NCBI RefSeq assembly: GCF_003932755.1
Contig: NZ_CP024202.1
Location: forward strand, 2,604,001 to 2,668,000
Source of the DNA: Methylomicrobium sp. wino1
GTDB taxonomy: Bacteria > Pseudomonadota > Gammaproteobacteria > Methylococcales > Methylomonadaceae
Direction of reading: 5' to 3'
DNA length: 64,000 nucleotides
How positions within the stretch are numbered: position 1 is the stretch's first letter; each line of letters starts with the position of its first letter. The position numbers were made by a program, and so were the translations under genes. Of this stretch, positions 53,695 to 60,729 are shown one piece after another. The notes beneath the pieces were generated by a model. It was not told where the DNA came from and searched no databases. It saw only the letters and a program-made list of their open reading frames with translations.

Positions 53695-54267
53695 TCAATC
53701 CGAAATCCGCGCAATCTCCCCATAACGAAAACAATCGACGGTATGATCGTTAACCATGCCGACCGCCTGCATGAACGCATAACAAATCGTCGAGCCGACG
53801 AATTTAAAACCGCGCCTTTTCAATTCCTTGCTGAGCCGATCCGATAAAGGCGTATTCGCCGGCAACTCGGCGTGCGTCCTCCACGCGTTTTGGATCGGCT
53901 GGCCGTCGACAAAATCCCATAGAAACGCATCGAAACTCCCGGCTTCTTCTTTGACATTCAAAAAAGCGCGAGCATTAGTCACTGCGGCATTCAATTTGAG
54001 CCGGTTGCGTATGATGCCCGGATTCTCCAACAATGCCGCGATTTTTTCGTCATCATAGCCGGCCACCGATACCGGATCGAAATTGTCGAACGCCGCCCTG
54101 AAATGATCGCGTTTTTTTAAAATCGTCGACCAGCTCAAACCCGCTTGTGCTCCTTCCAAAACCAAAAACTCGAACAGCAGACGATCGTCATGCACCGGCA
54201 CACCCCACTCGCGATCGTGATAGTCCTCTTCAAGCGGGCTGGACAAAGCCCATCGGCATTTGTTCAT
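53695..54267 (-). CDS. tag: DNA-3-methyladenine glycosylase I
   Basis: A 190-residue base-excision enzyme that removes 3-methyladenine from alkylated DNA. The zinc snap of Tag is present: Cys4 and His17 at the N-terminus (MNKCRWALS...DYHDREWG) and His175 and Cys179 at the C-terminus (VNDHTVDCFRY). The helix-hairpin-helix core includes LLFEFLVLEGAQAGLSWSTILKKRDHFRAAF and FKFVGSTICYAFMQAVGM. Length matches E. coli Tag (187). It is monocistronic on the minus strand, between element A copy 3 and element D copy 3. Confidence 0.95.
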   Translation of the reverse strand: MNKCRWALSSPLEEDYHDREWGVPVHDDRLLFEFLVLEGAQAGLSWSTILKKRDHFRAAFDNFDPVSVAGYDDEKIAALLENPGIIRNRLKLNAAVTNARAFLNVKEEAGSFDAFLWDFVDGQPIQNAWRTHAELPANTPLSDRLSKELKRRGFKFVGSTICYAFMQAVGMVNDHTVDCFRYGEIARISD

Positions 54268-54283
54268 GTCAATTGAAAGATAT

Positions 54284-54467
54284 GCTTAGGAACGAGCATG
54301 AAATAACTTCGACAACTTCTGGGAAGGGGTTCGGTGGCTCGATTGACAGGCGTCGGCGGCAGGGATAGCCGACGTCGAGCCTACATGGATGTATTCATGG
54401 CGTCCTGTCAAGCGAGTCACCGAATCGCCGCAAAGCCTACTGATTGTAGCAGTTATTTTGTGCATAT
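54284..54467. repeat. Dispersed element family D, copy 3
   Basis: A 184-bp copy running from GCTTAGGAACGAGCATGAAA to GTTATTTTGTGCATATT. It is the reverse complement of the copy inside the bio operon at 38194-38372. The arms CGGTGGCTCGATTGACAGG and CCTGTCAAGCGAGTCACCG form an inverted repeat. It lies just upstream of tag and 31 bp past the WYL regulator's stop. Confidence 0.8.
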
Positions 54468-54497
54468 TACTTAGATTTCTAGGAAGGATACCGTGCG

Positions 54498-55364
54498 TTA
54501 AAAAAAGATAAAGTCCTTGATCTCATCGCGATTCAAAAGCACGATTTGCTGCTCCATCGCTTCCCGATGCAGATCGTCCTTGCCGATTCGCATACTCAAA
54601 AGAAAATACGACAACAAGGCAGCCCGAATTTGAGTGACGCATCTACCATCGACCATCCCGAAATCGCGCTCGATCACGCTTTTTTGCGCTTCGTTCAATC
54701 CCGGATGCGGACCGATTTCGATAGTCAACCACTTGTTCCACAAGGTGTCGGTAAAAGGAGGTTCGTCAGCCTTACCCAAAATAGAGACGCTATGAATACG
54801 TGCAAGAACGAAATCGCGGTAGTCGTTGTGAGTTACGCTGAAAGATCGAACGTGCCAACGCAAACCGTCGAACACCAAAGTATGAGGGTTGATTTGCAAA
54901 GTCTTAGGCTCAGGGCTGGACAACGATTGATACGAAATCTCCAGCCCGAATTTAAAACGCACCGCCTGCACAACGCCGCGCAAAACTCGCGTATCGATTT
55001 GCCGTACCAAAGGATTGACGATTTCAACGGTTGGAAGGTTACCGACTAATGCGATCAAGGTTTCGTAACCGTTTTGTTGCTGTAATTTTAAAACCTGCAA
55101 CAATTCGCCGGTCGTTCCATCCATGAAACCCGGTTTAAACGAATCGTCGACCACATAGCGTTTCAAATACTTATCGTAGCGAATATTTCCCGGACATAGC
55201 GATTGATAAAGCGTCAAATCCTTCGATGCCTGTACCCGACTGATGCCGAAATAATTAATCAACGTACCGGTCGAAATTTCGCCGCTCCAAAACACCGTTG
55301 CTTCCAACAAAGTTAGTCGATGACGCTGTTCCCACTTTAAATTCGGTTGCAAGAGATTACCCAT
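54498..55364 (-). CDS. WYL domain transcriptional regulator (BrxR/CapW-like)
   Basis: A 288-residue regulator. The N-terminal winged helix (WEQRHRLTLLEATVFWSGEISTGTLINYFGISRVQASKDLTLYQSLCPGNIRYDKYLKRYVV) is very like that of the BrxR/CapW regulators found at the edge of phage-defence loci. A WYL domain follows (residues about 120-205), with the ligand-facing NPHTLVFDGLRWHVRSF. The C-terminal WCX dimerisation region ends the protein. It is divergent from cas1 across 207 bp and is the first gene of the I-F locus as drawn, so it probably controls cas1 or the whole locus in response to a nucleic-acid-like ligand. The regulator is not a standard part of type I-F systems. Confidence 0.8.
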   Translation of the reverse strand: MGNLLQPNLKWEQRHRLTLLEATVFWSGEISTGTLINYFGISRVQASKDLTLYQSLCPGNIRYDKYLKRYVVDDSFKPGFMDGTTGELLQVLKLQQQNGYETLIALVGNLPTVEIVNPLVRQIDTRVLRGVVQAVRFKFGLEISYQSLSSPEPKTLQINPHTLVFDGLRWHVRSFSVTHNDYRDFVLARIHSVSILGKADEPPFTDTLWNKWLTIEIGPHPGLNEAQKSVIERDFGMVDGRCVTQIRAALLSYFLLSMRIGKDDLHREAMEQQIVLLNRDEIKDFIFF

Positions 55365-55571
55365 GATGCTAGAGTCATGAAAACAAAATTTATATATTTT
55401 TTTATTGAATGGTCAAGAATTCTATCAGTAGCTTAGCAGTAAACAAACTTTAGAGAGGAGAAGAGATAAAAAATTTCTTTTCGAATACAAGTAATGGTTA
55501 TTAACAATGATATTCGATAGGCGATAGCATGTTTATAGATACGAATTTGACGGCATAGCAGGCACTTAACA

Positions 55572-56519
55572 ATGGAACAACTCACCGATCTAAAAGCGAT
55601 ATTGCATTCCAAACGCGCTAATATCTACTACCTGGAGAAATGCCGGGTCATGCAAAAGGATGGCCGCGTACTCTATCTGACAGAAGCCAAGGAAGAAAAA
55701 CAGTACTGGAATATACCGATTGCCAATACTACGGTGATTCTGCTCGGTACCGGTACCTCGATCACCCAGGCGGCGGTCAGAATGCTGGCATCGGCCGGCG
55801 TGTTAATCGGATTTTGCGGAGGCGGCGGAACACCGCTGTTGATGGGCCACGAAATCGAATGGCTGACGCCACAAAGCGAATATCGGCCCACGGAATATAT
55901 ACAAGGTTGGCTTTCCTTTTGGTTCGACGAACAAAAAAGGCTGCAAGTGGCCAAGCAGTTTCAACACGGACGCATCGACTATTTACGCCGCGTCTGGGGT
56001 AAAGACAAGGACCTCAAAGCCGAAGGCTTCGATAGCGAAGACGAGGACATAGCAGGCGCATTAGCCAATTGCGCCGCGAAAATCGATGTCGCGAAAAACG
56101 TCACCGAATTATTGGTCGGTGAGGCGCAACTGACCAAAAGCCTGTACAAAGCCGCTGTCAAACGCACCCAACTCGGCGATTTTAGCCGCAATTCCGAAAG
56201 CGTCGACGACGCCAATATCTTTTTAAACCACGGCAACTACCTGGCCTACGGCTTGGGCGCCACGACTCTGTGGGTGCTCGGCATACCGCACGGTTTCGCG
56301 GTGATGCACGGCAAAACCCGGCGCGGCGCATTGGTATTCGACGTCGCCGATCTGGTCAAAGATACGTTGATCTTGCCGTGGGCCTTCATCAGCGCCAAGG
56401 AAAAAACAACCGAACAGGAATTCCGCCAGCAAATCCTGCAAAAATTTACCGAACATAAAGCGCTGGAATTTATGTTTGACACTGTTAAGGATATCGCCTT
56501 GCAGGGAGATAAGGCATGA
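55572..56519 (+). CDS. cas1: CRISPR integrase Cas1, type I-F
   Basis: A 315-residue Cas1f, the integrase that inserts new spacers into the array together with the Cas2 part of Cas2-3. The N-terminal half is a beta-rich domain (HSKRANIYYLEKCRVMQKDGRVLYLT). The catalytic helical half includes the conserved acidic region (VDDANIFLNHGNYLAYGLGATTLWVLG) and the His in IPHGFAVMHGKTRRGALVFDVADLVKD, followed by the last acidic ligand. Length and sequence fit the I-F subtype. Unlike standard I-F loci, where cas2-3 follows directly, a 770-bp block with an antisense vapBC pair separates them. Confidence 0.95.
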   Translation: MEQLTDLKAILHSKRANIYYLEKCRVMQKDGRVLYLTEAKEEKQYWNIPIANTTVILLGTGTSITQAAVRMLASAGVLIGFCGGGGTPLLMGHEIEWLTPQSEYRPTEYIQGWLSFWFDEQKRLQVAKQFQHGRIDYLRRVWGKDKDLKAEGFDSEDEDIAGALANCAAKIDVAKNVTELLVGEAQLTKSLYKAAVKRTQLGDFSRNSESVDDANIFLNHGNYLAYGLGATTLWVLGIPHGFAVMHGKTRRGALVFDVADLVKDTLILPWAFISAKEKTTEQEFRQQILQKFTEHKALEFMFDTVKDIALQGDKA

Positions 56520-56575
56520 GTTTAGCGGGTCGAATCATTCCTACGCGTCCGTGTGAAAACGCTCAAAGCTTAAAA

Positions 56576-56986
56576 TCACTCAACCCAATTTTCAAGCCGC
56601 AAGCCATCAATACGTCTAAACTCCCTTGTGTTATTAGTGACCAATGTCAAATCCAAAGCAACTGCGTGAGCGGCAATCCAAAGGTCATTGCCCCCAATCA
56701 GACAACCTTTTTTTTCCAAGTCACTGCGAATAGAGGCATAAACCTCCGCAACCTCAACCAGCATAGGTTGCACCGGCAAACGAGCAGCCAGCAGTTGGAC
56801 ATTCATGATGGCCGCTTCTTTTTCTCGGCTTTTCAATGCCCCCGAAAACAATTCACCATAGGTAATCATCGAAATCACTACCTCGCCATGCCGCAATTGC
56901 CTGAACCTCTCTGCTATGCAAGCCGGACGGCGTTTTTTAAGATAAATACAAATATCCGTATCCAGCATGAAACGAGCCGGCATCAT
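56576..56986 (-). CDS. vapC: VapC-type PIN ribonuclease toxin
   Basis: A 136-residue PIN-domain RNase. The acidic active-site residues are visible: Asp in FMLDTDICIYL (residues about 9-11), Glu in SMITYGELFSGAL, and the Asp in GGNDLWIAAHAVALDLTLVTNN. VapC toxins cleave initiator tRNA or rRNA when not held by VapB. The gene overlaps vapB by 4 bases (ATGA) and runs opposite to the cas genes. The start may be either of two adjacent ATGs. The large plus-strand open frame covering it is a shadow. Confidence 0.92.
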   Translation of the reverse strand: MMPARFMLDTDICIYLKKRRPACIAERFRQLRHGEVVISMITYGELFSGALKSREKEAAIMNVQLLAARLPVQPMLVEVAEVYASIRSDLEKKGCLIGGNDLWIAAHAVALDLTLVTNNTREFRRIDGLRLENWVE

Positions 56987-57213
56987 TCAAAATCCCGATC
57001 CTGTGGTGGAGGGTCAATCCGTTTTTCCGCCATAAAATCATCTGAGAAGCCGGCGAAAATGTCCATCACATCCGCAAGATTATCCGGTTTTTTTCGTAAT
57101 ACTACCTCATCTCCGCGTCGAAAAATTTCTATCTCATCAGCATCAAACTGGAACTCTTTGGGAATCCGCACCGCTTGCGAATTGCCGCTTTTAAAAACGC
57201 GCGTTGTCGTCAT
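56983..57213 (-). CDS. vapB: VapB-type AbrB antitoxin
   Basis: A 76-residue antitoxin with an N-terminal SpoVT/AbrB swapped-hairpin DNA-binding domain (TTTRVFKSGNSQAVRIPKEFQFDADEIEIFRRGDEVVL, residues 2-40) and a flexible C-terminal tail that would wrap the toxin active site (DNLADVMDIFAGFSDDFMAEKRIDPPPQ). The ATG at 57213 is preferred to a longer frame starting at 57273, because the upstream part covers the probable operator. VapB normally represses its own promoter together with VapC. Its promoter region is shared with the divergent cas2-3 gene. Confidence 0.9.
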   Translation of the reverse strand: MTTTRVFKSGNSQAVRIPKEFQFDADEIEIFRRGDEVVLRKKPDNLADVMDIFAGFSDDFMAEKRIDPPPQDRDFE

Positions 57214-57214
57214 A

Positions 57215-57244
57215 AAACACCTCATGTATATATCATATGTGTTT
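57215..57244 (-). promoter_or_regulatory. Candidate VapB operator between vapB and cas2-3
   Basis: Inverted repeat AAACAC (57215-57220) / GTGTTT (57239-57244) around the AT-rich, partly palindromic core CATGTATATATCATATG. It lies directly upstream of vapB and 48 bp before the cas2-3 start codon, so binding could affect both genes. Confidence 0.45.
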
Positions 57245-57291
57245 ACATTAGCACTAAGCCGGTATAGACACAATTATTTGGAGATCCCATC

Positions 57292-60200
57292 ATGATGGTC
57301 ACCTTCATTTCCGAATGCGAGAAAAAAGCACTCACCCGCACCCGCCGCGTCCTCGACGCCTTCGCCAACCGCATCGGCAGCCGCACCTGGCAAACCGTGA
57401 TTACCGAAGAAGGCTTACAAGCGGTGAAAAAGCTGCTCAGAAAAAGCGCGACCAAGAATACGGCGGTGGCGTGTCATTGGATACGGAGTAGGAGCCGGAG
57501 CGAGTTGGTTTGGGTGGTGGGGAATAGGAGTAAGTTTAATGCGCAAGGGGTTGTGCCGGTGAATAGTACGCAAAAAGATATAATGAACATGAAATGGGAA
57601 AATAATTGGCACTATCTACCACTTATCAAGGCATTAACTGGCCTTTCTGCCTTGTTTCATGATTGGGGAAAATCTTCTGATTTCTTTCAGGCGCGATTGT
57701 TGGGTGAAAAGAACTTACCTAAAGGCGACCCATTGCGCCATGAATGGTTATCATTATTGTTCTTACGGGCTTTTTTTAATCAGCAAAGCGATGAGCAATG
57801 GCTGGATCGTTTAATCGCTGGCGACTTTGATGCCGAAGATTTAATTGCCAAAGTTGCAAACAAAAACAAAAAACCAATGAAGGATCTACCTCTGGCAGCC
57901 AGTCTGGTTGCCTGGTTGGTTCTATCTCATCACCGTTTGCCACAAAATCATGATGATGGGGGATGGAAAGGCGAAGCTTCTGGAAGCCTTAATAAATGTC
58001 TGCAAAGAATTACCTGCCAATGGGGCTATGAAAACCAATACGACACCGATGATTTTAAGGCGCATTTATCACGCTGTTTTACCTATAGCAACGGTTTGCC
58101 GTATCAATCACCCCATTGGCAAAAAGCGGCTAAAAAATACGCAACTAAATTAAAAAACGCGCTTAACTTATTAGAACAGGCTGAAAAAGACAATTTCATC
58201 AGACCTATTGCCAATCACGCCAGACTCGCGATGATGCTAGGTGATCATTATTATTCTTCACTGGATTTTGATGATAAAAAACGTCTCAATTACCGAGACT
58301 TACCACTGTATGCTAATACTGGCAAAGACCCTAAAACTCATGAAATACAACGAAAACAAACCCTGGATGAGCATTTAATCGGTGTAATGCAACAAGCGGT
58401 ACGCACGGTGCATTTATTGCCTTGCTTTGAAGCCAATGAACAGGAGTTGCCCTATGCTCAAGATGTTTCCAAACTTAAAAAACGCAGCTCTTCAGGTTTT
58501 GAATGGCAAGAGCAAGCGGTACGTGCCGTTAAGCAATGGCGTTTAGAACAATCAAACTTAGATGCAAACCATTTTGGTTTTTTTGCCGTCAACATGGCAT
58601 CAACGGGCAAAGGTAAAACCATCGCCAATGCGAAAATCATGCAAGCCTTGTCGCCGACAGGAGACAGTTTACGCTATATTTTGGCCTTAGGGTTAAGAAC
58701 GCTCACTCTGCAAACCGGAGATGAATACCGTGACCGCATTGGACTGGATAAAGAAGAGCTTGCGGTATTAATCGGGTCTCGCGCCATATCAAATTTACAT
58801 CATAAAAACACACAAGAAGTTTTGCAGAATGCTTCGGAGTCCGGTTCAGAATCAGAAGAAAAGTTACTGGATAATGAAGTCATTTTTGAGACAGACATTC
58901 CTGAAGCGGATTTAAAAACTGTTGTACAGGACTCAAAAGACCGAAAATTTCTTTATGCACCGGTTTTAAGTTGCACAATCGACCATTTAATGGATGCGAC
59001 AGAATGCAGACGCGGCGGACGTTATATTCTGCCGACTTTGCGCATGATGTCATCCGATTTGGTCATTGATGAAATTGATGATTTTGATGGTGACGATTTG
59101 ATCGCCATTGGACGGTTGATTCATTTGGCAGGGATGCTGGGTCGAAAAGTGATGATTTCATCGGCAACGATTCCGCCCGACTTATCCGAAGGCTATTTTA
59201 AAGCCTATCAGGCAGGCTGGATAATTTATGCCAAAATGCGTGCTAAAAGTCCAGTCATTGGTTGTGCCTGGCTGGATGAGTTCAAGATTACGCAAAAAAA
59301 TATCGCCAGTTGTTTAAGTGCCGAAGACTACTCGCAACACCATAACAGCTTCATCAGCAGACGGCTGGAAAACCTTCAAGCAGAACCCCCTAAACGGAAA
59401 GCCGATATTGCACATTGTCTATTAAACGAAAACAAAACTATTGAGGAAAGTTTCTATCACAATATCCTCAATGCGGTGCTGGATAAACACAAGCGCCATT
59501 ATTTGGAAGATTCCATCACGCAAAAACAGGTCAGTTTTGGCGTAGTGCGAATGGCAAACATCCCGCCTTGTATCAATCTAACCCGTTTCTTGCTCAATGT
59601 AGATTTATCCGCTTATCAAGACCAGCTCAATGACGTTGATATTCGCGTCATGGCTTACCATTCAGCGCAATTGCTGATTCTGCGTAACGCACAGGAAAAG
59701 TATTTGGATAAAGTGTTAAAACGCAAAAATGATGAAGACGGAAAAAAAATCTTACAGAACTCGATTATCAGGCAGCATTTAGCTCAAAGTTCAGCCAAAC
59801 ATATCATTTTCATTGTTATTGCCACTCCGGTTGAAGAAGTCGGACGAGATCATGATTTTGATTGGGCGGTCGTCGAACCTTCTTCTTACCGTTCGTTTAT
59901 TCAATTAGCCGGTCGTGTGTTGCGGCATCGTAATAAGATCATCACACAGCCTAATATTGCGTTAATGCAACATAATTTACGCGCTTTAAGAAATAAAAAA
60001 GTGGCTTTTTGTTATCCAGGCTATGAATCCACAGAAAATCCATTAACAACGCATGACTTAAATCAGCAACTTATTGACATCGAAAATTTAGCCGAGCGGC
60101 TTGACTCCCAAGCCAGAATCAGTCGTGCATCAACTTTGCAGCCAACAAAAAGATTGGCGGATTTAGAACACCATTGCATTGAGCAATGGCTCAACAATCC

Positions 60201-60606
60201 GAATCAGGAAGGGCCGGAATCCCTACCAGGCTGGCTTAATGGCAATTGGTGGTTTACCGGTCAACCGCAATTTTACACACGCTTTAGAAGCAGCAGCCCT
60301 CAGGCTATCCGTTACCTTATACCCGATAGCAATTTTGCTGATGATTGGAAATTTGTTGAAAAAGACCAACAAGGCGGTTTTGTACGCAATGAATCCTATA
60401 TAACGCGCTATGAACTGACAGAAAAGGAACAACAACGCTTGTGGCTGTATCGGGATTATCCCCTGCTATTACTTGAACTGAATGAAGGCGATGATTTAGA
60501 AAAGCTAGCATTGATCTATGGCGAAATCAGCTTGCCAATTTATGGAAAAGAAGAAAGCAACCTTCAATTTGCCTACTCAAACCAGTTAGGTTTGAGTAGG
60601 CAGTAA
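57292..60606 (+). CDS. cas3: Cas2-3 fusion helicase-nuclease, type I-F
   Basis: A 1104-residue fusion typical of type I-F. Residues 1-90 are a Cas2 domain (MVTFISECEKKALTRTRRVLDAFANRIGSRTWQTVI). The HD nuclease begins near residue 110 (LSALFHDWGKSSDFFQ, then LRHEWLSLLFL and VLSHHRLPQN). The helicase has Walker A NMASTGKGKTIANA, the DExD box VIDEIDDFDGDD, motif III ISSATIPP and motif VI QLAGRVLRHR. It acts with Cas1 in adaptation and degrades DNA marked by the Csy complex. Base composition changes sharply inside the gene: by hand count 70 of 120 bases are G/C at 57301-57420 but 48 of 120 at 57601-57720, suggesting a recombinant origin. The ATG is one of two adjacent, with GGAG upstream. Confidence 0.96.
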   Translation: MMVTFISECEKKALTRTRRVLDAFANRIGSRTWQTVITEEGLQAVKKLLRKSATKNTAVACHWIRSRSRSELVWVVGNRSKFNAQGVVPVNSTQKDIMNMKWENNWHYLPLIKALTGLSALFHDWGKSSDFFQARLLGEKNLPKGDPLRHEWLSLLFLRAFFNQQSDEQWLDRLIAGDFDAEDLIAKVANKNKKPMKDLPLAASLVAWLVLSHHRLPQNHDDGGWKGEASGSLNKCLQRITCQWGYENQYDTDDFKAHLSRCFTYSNGLPYQSPHWQKAAKKYATKLKNALNLLEQAEKDNFIRPIANHARLAMMLGDHYYSSLDFDDKKRLNYRDLPLYANTGKDPKTHEIQRKQTLDEHLIGVMQQAVRTVHLLPCFEANEQELPYAQDVSKLKKRSSSGFEWQEQAVRAVKQWRLEQSNLDANHFGFFAVNMASTGKGKTIANAKIMQALSPTGDSLRYILALGLRTLTLQTGDEYRDRIGLDKEELAVLIGSRAISNLHHKNTQEVLQNASESGSESEEKLLDNEVIFETDIPEADLKTVVQDSKDRKFLYAPVLSCTIDHLMDATECRRGGRYILPTLRMMSSDLVIDEIDDFDGDDLIAIGRLIHLAGMLGRKVMISSATIPPDLSEGYFKAYQAGWIIYAKMRAKSPVIGCAWLDEFKITQKNIASCLSAEDYSQHHNSFISRRLENLQAEPPKRKADIAHCLLNENKTIEESFYHNILNAVLDKHKRHYLEDSITQKQVSFGVVRMANIPPCINLTRFLLNVDLSAYQDQLNDVDIRVMAYHSAQLLILRNAQEKYLDKVLKRKNDEDGKKILQNSIIRQHLAQSSAKHIIFIVIATPVEEVGRDHDFDWAVVEPSSYRSFIQLAGRVLRHRNKIITQPNIALMQHNLRALRNKKVAFCYPGYESTENPLTTHDLNQQLIDIENLAERLDSQARISRASTLQPTKRLADLEHHCIEQWLNNPNQEGPESLPGWLNGNWWFTGQPQFYTRFRSSSPQAIRYLIPDSNFADDWKFVEKDQQGGFVRNESYITRYELTEKEQQRLWLYRDYPLLLLELNEGDDLEKLALIYGEISLPIYGKEESNLQFAYSNQLGLSRQ
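60571..60601. other. 13-bp hairpin at the end of cas2-3
   Basis: Perfect inverted repeat GCCTACTCAAACC (60571-60583) / GGTTTGAGTAGGC (60589-60601) with an AGTTA loop. It is the last part of the cas2-3 coding region and abuts pseudo-repeat 1. No T-tract occurs on either strand. It could stall or terminate the leftward small RNA, or protect the cas2-3 mRNA end. Confidence 0.7.
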
Positions 60607-60675
60607 GCTACCTGTACGGCAGTAAACATCAAAAAGAATATGACATATTTCTAAGCTACTTGTGCAGTAGTTTGG
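60600..60675 (-). CRISPR. Degenerate two-repeat type I-F mini-array
   Basis: Two 28-nt pseudo-repeats flank one 20-nt spacer (60628-60647). Read on the minus strand, repeat 2 (60675-60648) has stem CTACT / AGTAG with a GCACA loop and ends CTTAGAAA; repeat 1 (60627-60600) has stem CTGCC / GGTAG with a GTACA loop. The type I-F consensus known from Pseudomonas has a CTGCC / GGCAG stem and ends CTAAGAAA, so stem pairing is kept by compensating changes and the 8-nt handle differs at one base. The spacer is 12 nt shorter than the usual 32, equal to two 6-nt Csy3 footprints. Repeat 1 overlaps the cas2-3 stop codon. Confidence 0.85.
60600..60675 (-). ncRNA. Predicted cas-regulating RNA (CreR-like) of the I-F locus
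   Basis: Transcription leftward from the extended -10 at 60678-60686 would start near 60671, right at pseudo-repeat 2. Cas6f (Csy4) cleavage after each stem would yield a 48-nt guide: handle CTTAGAAA, the spacer TATGTCATATTCTTTTTGAT, and a 20-nt 3' hairpin. The spacer matches the csy1 promoter (60708-60727) at 17 of 20 positions with a CC PAM, mismatched only at positions 6, 12 and 18, which type I effectors flip out. A guide this short should allow binding but not full R-loop formation or Cas2-3 cleavage. The expected effect is repression of csy1-csy2-csy3 when free Csy complex is plentiful. CreR RNAs are known from other subtypes; I cannot tell if this I-F case is known. Confidence 0.82.
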
Positions 60676-60677
60676 AA

Positions 60678-60686
60678 AGTATAACA
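60678..60686 (-). promoter_or_regulatory. Extended -10 promoter of the CreR-like RNA
   Basis: On the minus strand TGTTATACT matches the extended -10 form (TG, one base, TATACT). There is no good -35 box, as expected of extended -10 promoters. It would start transcription at the edge of pseudo-repeat 2. The overlapping CC plus seed match (see 60680-60690) suggests feedback on this promoter as well. Confidence 0.6.
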
Positions 60687-60690
60687 TAGG
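60680..60690 (-). promoter_or_regulatory. Second PAM-plus-seed match, on the CreR promoter
   Basis: Minus-strand CC (60690-60689) followed by TATGTTATA matches spacer positions 1-5 and 7-9, with the only difference at position 6. It overlaps the extended -10 of the small RNA. Beyond position 9 pairing is poor, so any binding would be weak. Confidence 0.45.
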
Positions 60691-60707
60691 TCTTGTTTGC
60701 ATATTTT

Positions 60708-60729
60708 ATAAAAAATAATATTACATAGG
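60708..60729 (-). promoter_or_regulatory. Target site of the CreR-like RNA in the csy1 promoter
   Basis: Minus-strand protospacer TATGTAATATTATTTTTTAT (60727-60708) directly follows a CC PAM (60729-60728), the standard PAM of type I-F. It covers the csy1 -35 box, so a bound Csy complex would exclude RNA polymerase. Confidence 0.85.

Noticed and set aside
53560-53847. 95-residue plus-strand open frame between rpoH and tag
   Set aside because: It begins inside element A copy 3 and continues antisense to tag, so it is not a gene.
55421-55446. Possible third I-F pseudo-repeat upstream of cas1 (contains GCAGTAAAC like pseudo-repeat 1)
   Set aside because: Only the last nine bases agree; the sequence cannot form the 5-bp stem with a 5-nt loop, and no partner repeat or promoter match was found.
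56516-57295. 259-residue plus-strand open frame running from cas1 to cas2-3
   Set aside because: It is antisense to vapC and vapB, whose protein families are clear; the plus-strand product matches nothing.
60628-60647. The csy1-promoter match as coincidence of A/T-rich sequence
   Set aside because: Chance was considered because the region is A/T-rich, but agreement at 17 of 20 positions, mismatches only at every sixth base, an adjacent CC PAM and placement over the operon's own -35 box are too many independent coincidences.
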